Shown: in pieces, positions 6,487 through 8,444 of the stretch | How positions within the stretch are numbered: the stretch's first letter is position 1 | How the letters are laid out: each line of letters begins with the position of its first letter | Assembly: GCA_011046175.1 (NCBI GenBank) | Contig: DSBB01000428.1 | Location: 1 to 8,444, forward strand | From: Candidatus Hydrogenedentota bacterium | Lineage (GTDB): Bacteria; Hydrogenedentota; Hydrogenedentia; Hydrogenedentales; CAITNO01 | Reading direction: 5' to 3' | Length of the DNA stretch: 8,444 nucleotides | Position numbers and translations under genes: made by a program | The notes under the pieces: generated by a model | The model's input: only the letters and a program-made list of their open reading frames with translations | The model's database searches: none | What the model was told of the DNA's origin: nothing

Positions 6487-6517
6487 AGTATACCCATGAA
6501 ATCCAGTCGTTTTGCAA
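6487..6517 (-). promoter_or_regulatory. Possible promoter for the small membrane protein gene
   Basis: On the minus strand TATACT (6492-6487) is preceded by TTGCAA (6517-6512) at a longish 19-bp spacing. Just upstream, at 6521-6532, is the 12-bp palindrome-like TTTCA-GG-TGAAA (plus-strand reading), too tight for an RNA hairpin but suitable as a protein binding site. Confidence 0.4.
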
Positions 6518-6540
6518 GTGTTTCAGGTGAAAACGTCCAA

Positions 6541-7734
6541 TTATTGCAGTACCTCGGCAATGGCCGCGCATAAGGTTTTCATATTTGATTCTGTCATGCC
6601 GGCAACGTTAATACGTCCTGAACTGACAATATAAATGGCGTGTTTCAGACGCAATACGGCCACTTGGTCGCGGGTCAGTCCCGAAAACGAGAACATGCCG
6701 CGCTGCTCTTTTATGAATGAAAAGTCTTGCGCAACTCCCGCGGCTTTCAGCGAGTCCACAAATAATGCGCGCATGCCGTTGATACGCTCACGCATCGCCG
6801 CCACCTCGCCTTGCCACAAATCGCGCAAGTCCGGGTCTGACAAAATTTCTGCGACAATCAGACCGCCCAAAGCGGGGGGATTGGAATAGTTGGCGCGAAT
6901 GACCTTTTCAACATGGCTCATGGCACGCGCCGCGCTGTCCTCGGAATTTCCAACAACTGTCAATGCGCCGCAACGCTCACGATACAACCCGAAATTCTTT
7001 GAATACGAACTGCATATCAACAATTCGTCAACCCCGTCGGCAAGTATGCGCAACCCCGCGGCATCTTCGTCGAGTCCGTCGCCAAAACCCTGGTAGGCAA
7101 AATCAACAAGCGGGAGCAGTTCACGCGCTTTCATGAGTTTGGCAAGCGCGCGCCATTGCTCAAGACTCAAATCAACGCCGCTGGGATTGTGGCAGCATGC
7201 GTGCAACAGCACCACATCGCCGCGGGGCGCGCCTTCGAGCGCTTCGAGCATGTCGTCAAACGCGATACTTTTGCTTTCCGTGTCGTAATAAGGATACGTC
7301 TTCGTTTCCGCCCCGGCGGCGTCAAAGATGGCTGGATGATTCGCCCACGTGGGATCACTAATCCAAACAGTCGCCTTATCATGGCAACGTCTCAAAAAAT
7401 CCGCCGCGACGCGCAGGGCGCCGGTGCCTCCCGGAGTATGGGCGGTAGACGCGCGCTTTTGCGCATCAATATCGTTCGCCGGTCCCAACAGAAGGGCGCG
7501 GGTGAGCCGTCCATATTCCACGTCGCCAATAATGGGCAGGTAACTCTTTGTCTTTTCCGCCGCCAGTATACGCTCTTGCGCGAGTCGCACGGACTCAAGC
7601 ACGGGGGTCTTGCCGCCGGCGTCTTTATAAACGCCGACGCCCAGATTTATCTTGTTCGGAGTCGTGTCGCGCTTAAATGCTTCCGTTAATCCGAGAATTG
7701 CATCCGCAGGCGCCATTTCCAATTGTTCGAACAT
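6541..7734 (-). CDS. aspC: Class I aspartate/aromatic amino acid aminotransferase
   Basis: This 397-residue enzyme matches the AspC/TyrB family (E. coli AspC is 396 residues). It transfers the amino group of aspartate (or aromatic amino acids) to 2-oxoglutarate using pyridoxal phosphate, linking oxaloacetate/aspartate and glutamate pools in the cytoplasm. Key residues are present: the PLP lysine Lys246 in SSYSKNFGLYRERCG, Arg254, Asn183 in HNPSGVD, Asp211 and Tyr214 in DFAYQG, Trp130, the distal carboxylate-binding Arg280 in RANYSNPP, and the alpha-carboxylate Arg374 in SGRINVAGM. Lys246, Arg280 and Arg374 fall at E. coli numbering. The N-terminal LGVGVYKDAGGKTPVL is typical. AspC versus TyrB specificity cannot be settled by eye; Arg280 supports dicarboxylates. 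The ATG has AAGGA eight bases upstream (7743-7747) and a promoter close by, implying a very short leader. No neighbouring amino-acid gene suggests a special pathway. Confidence 0.95.
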   Translation of the reverse strand: MFEQLEMAPADAILGLTEAFKRDTTPNKINLGVGVYKDAGGKTPVLESVRLAQERILAAEKTKSYLPIIGDVEYGRLTRALLLGPANDIDAQKRASTAHTPGGTGALRVAADFLRRCHDKATVWISDPTWANHPAIFDAAGAETKTYPYYDTESKSIAFDDMLEALEGAPRGDVVLLHACCHNPSGVDLSLEQWRALAKLMKARELLPLVDFAYQGFGDGLDEDAAGLRILADGVDELLICSSYSKNFGLYRERCGALTVVGNSEDSAARAMSHVEKVIRANYSNPPALGGLIVAEILSDPDLRDLWQGEVAAMRERINGMRALFVDSLKAAGVAQDFSFIKEQRGMFSFSGLTRDQVAVLRLKHAIYIVSSGRINVAGMTESNMKTLCAAIAEVLQ

Positions 7735-7756
7735 GCGTCAATTCCTTGATGTCCGT

Positions 7757-7786
7757 ATTACATTTCAGTCACCACTTGTTTGTAAA
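7757..7786 (-). promoter_or_regulatory. Putative aspC promoter
   Basis: On the minus strand TTTACA (7786-7781) and TGTAAT (7762-7757), each a five-of-six match to the sigma-70 consensus, are separated by 18 bp. Transcription would begin near 7750, leaving a leader of only about 16 nt that is nearly all ribosome site. The heptamer TGACTGA (minus strand) occurs in the spacer (7765-7771) and again upstream of the -35 (7803-7809). Confidence 0.55.
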
Positions 7787-7877
7787 CCCCGGCCCTTTAA
7801 TGTCAGTCATTGCACATACAAACCATACCACCACCGCGCTAATGATACGGTAATTTGTGCGCCGTAAACAACATAAT

Positions 7878-7923
7878 GGGCGGCGAATGACAGGCCGCCG
7901 GGCAACAGCGCCGCCGGGCTGCC
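7878..7923. repeat. GC-rich direct and inverted repeat cluster
   Basis: GGCGGC (7879-7884) is the inverse of GCCGCC (7894-7899) across a 9-nt gap. The decamer GCCGCCGGGC occurs twice in direct orientation (7894-7903 and 7910-7919). A stem GGCA / TGCC (7901-7904, 7920-7923) is also possible. The cluster lies between the two divergent promoters. It is not followed by a T-run, so it is not a standard terminator on the plus strand. Confidence 0.5.
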
Positions 7924-7959
7924 GTTTCTCAGGAAACCGGATGCTCTGAAGACAGCATT

Positions 7960-7989
7960 TTAACGATGTACCCGCATCCGTGCTATTAT
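7960..7989 (+). promoter_or_regulatory. Putative extended -10 promoter for exbD
   Basis: TGC followed by TATTAT (7984-7989) forms an extended -10 element. TTAACG (7960-7965) at an 18-bp spacing is a four-of-six -35. The -10 is enclosed by the inverted repeat ATCCG (7976-7980) / CGGAT (7991-7995), which could be an operator. The leader to the ATG at 8072 would be about 75 nt. Confidence 0.45.
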
Positions 7990-8071
7990 TCGGATCGCAT
8001 CGGCCCAGACGCTTTGTCGGTCGTTTTTTGTCGTCAAAACAAAATGGAAACATACGCCGGGAGACAATGAA

Positions 8072-8444
8072 ATGGAAGGTCCCTTTGGTTGCGCGCCCCG
8101 CAGGCGTTTTGCCCTGATAAATATAACGCCGTTGGTGGATGTAACCCTGCTGTTACTGATTTTCTTCATGGTTTCCGCCACGTTTCGCGAAATCAACGCC
8201 TTGGATATCCAAGTGCCTGCCGCTGCGTCCGGGGACGCGGAAACAGCGCCTTTGACGGAGATTTCAATTGGCAGCGACGGCGCGCTGTTTTTTGACGCCA
8301 AGCCCGTCACATTTGCGGAATTGCGGCCGCTTCTCAGGGAAAGGATACGGGAAGACGCGGATGCGGAAGTGAGTGTGCGCGCGGATAAACGCGTCCCCTA
8401 TGAGCATGTTGTGCGCGTTCTTGATTTGGCGCGCACTGTGGGCG
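8072..8444 (+). CDS. exbD: ExbD/TolR-family energy transducer, N-terminal part
   Basis: The gene runs off the right edge; 124 codons are visible. The start MEGPFGCAPRRRFALINITP leads into one membrane helix (about residues 20-38, LVDVTLLLLIFFMVSATF). It contains Asp23, the conserved membrane aspartate of ExbD/TolR that serves proton flow. After it come a short linker and the periplasmic domain, with a conserved-looking VSVRADKRVPYEHVVRVLDLA (100-120). Family members work with an ExbB/TolQ-type channel to couple the proton gradient to outer-membrane transporters or envelope functions. The ATG at 8072 is supported by GGGAG (8059-8063), eight bases upstream. Another ATG at 8067 is out of frame and reads into a stop after 16 codons. 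Unusually, no exbB lies upstream: the neighbour is the divergent aspC. A partner would have to be downstream or elsewhere. Confidence 0.92.
   Translation, partial: MEGPFGCAPRRRFALINITPLVDVTLLLLIFFMVSATFREINALDIQVPAAASGDAETAPLTEISIGSDGALFFDAKPVTFAELRPLLRERIREDADAEVSVRADKRVPYEHVVRVLDLARTVG

Larger units (their letters stand above)
7735..8071. other. Divergent intergenic region between aspC and exbD
   Basis: No supported gene lies in these 337 bases. It holds an aspC promoter on the minus strand (7757-7786), a GC-rich repeat cluster (7878-7923), a weak hairpin followed by TTTT at 7941-7961, an exbD promoter with an inverted repeat around its -10 (7960-7995), and the exbD ribosome site (8059-8063). 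No exbB reading frame is present. Confidence 0.6.

Noticed and set aside
7941..7961. Weak hairpin ATGCT/AGCAT followed by TTTT upstream of exbD
   Set aside because: Short stem and no plus-strand gene upstream to terminate; it overlaps the likely exbD -35.
7769..8053. A 94-codon minus-strand frame in the aspC/exbD intergenic region
   Set aside because: It covers both promoters, is rich in Arg and Cys without pattern, and overlaps the aspC promoter; not a credible gene.

Overview
The window looks like a chromosomal stretch of a Gram-negative (diderm) bacterium of roughly balanced base composition. The evidence is a type IV pilus/type II secretion type assembly ATPase, an ExbD/TolR-type energy-transducing protein, a protein with a Sec signal peptide, and Shine-Dalgarno sites of GGAG type in front of most genes. 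The gene mix would fit an environmental member of the PVC group or a deltaproteobacterial-type lineage, but this is only an impression; there is no rRNA or marker gene to fix it. I see no tRNA, rRNA, CRISPR array, insertion sequence or phage gene.

Layout, left to right. Positions 2353 down to 1 (minus strand) hold a tight three-gene operon: a UDP-glucose/nucleotide-sugar dehydrogenase homologue, a double-hotdog MaoC-type dehydratase, and the first 40 codons of an AMP-forming acyl-CoA synthetase that runs off the left edge. The gaps are 24 and 17 bp. The dehydrogenase has lost the catalytic cysteine of its family (Val-Gly where Ser-Cys is expected), so it is probably not an ordinary UDP-glucuronate producer. 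A divergent intergenic region (2354-2626) carries a clear promoter for the plus-strand genes.

Plus strand 2627-5769: a PilB/GspE ATPase with two tandem MshEN-type (cyclic-di-GMP-binding family) modules at its N terminus, the first one degenerate. It is followed, 143 bp on, by a secreted, mostly helical protein that I do not recognise. Convergent to these on the minus strand are a small membrane-anchored protein of unknown function with a TTG start (6452-5802) and, upstream of it, a complete class I aspartate/aromatic aminotransferase with all key residues (7734-6541).

A 337-bp divergent region (7735-8071) separates the aminotransferase from a right-edge partial exbD. It contains facing promoters, GC-rich repeats and an inverted repeat wrapped around the exbD -10 box. 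No exbB is found directly upstream of exbD.

Working together: the left operon suggests acyl chemistry (CoA ligation, enoyl hydration/dehydration) coupled to a modified sugar dehydrogenase, possibly for an acylated surface glycan or lipid; this is inference. The PilB-like ATPase is likely cyclic-di-GMP responsive and lies away from other pilus or secretion genes in this window. The aminotransferase is housekeeping. Parallel repeats at the pilB and exbD promoters and a near-identical leader motif at both start sites hint at shared control of the two envelope-machine genes.
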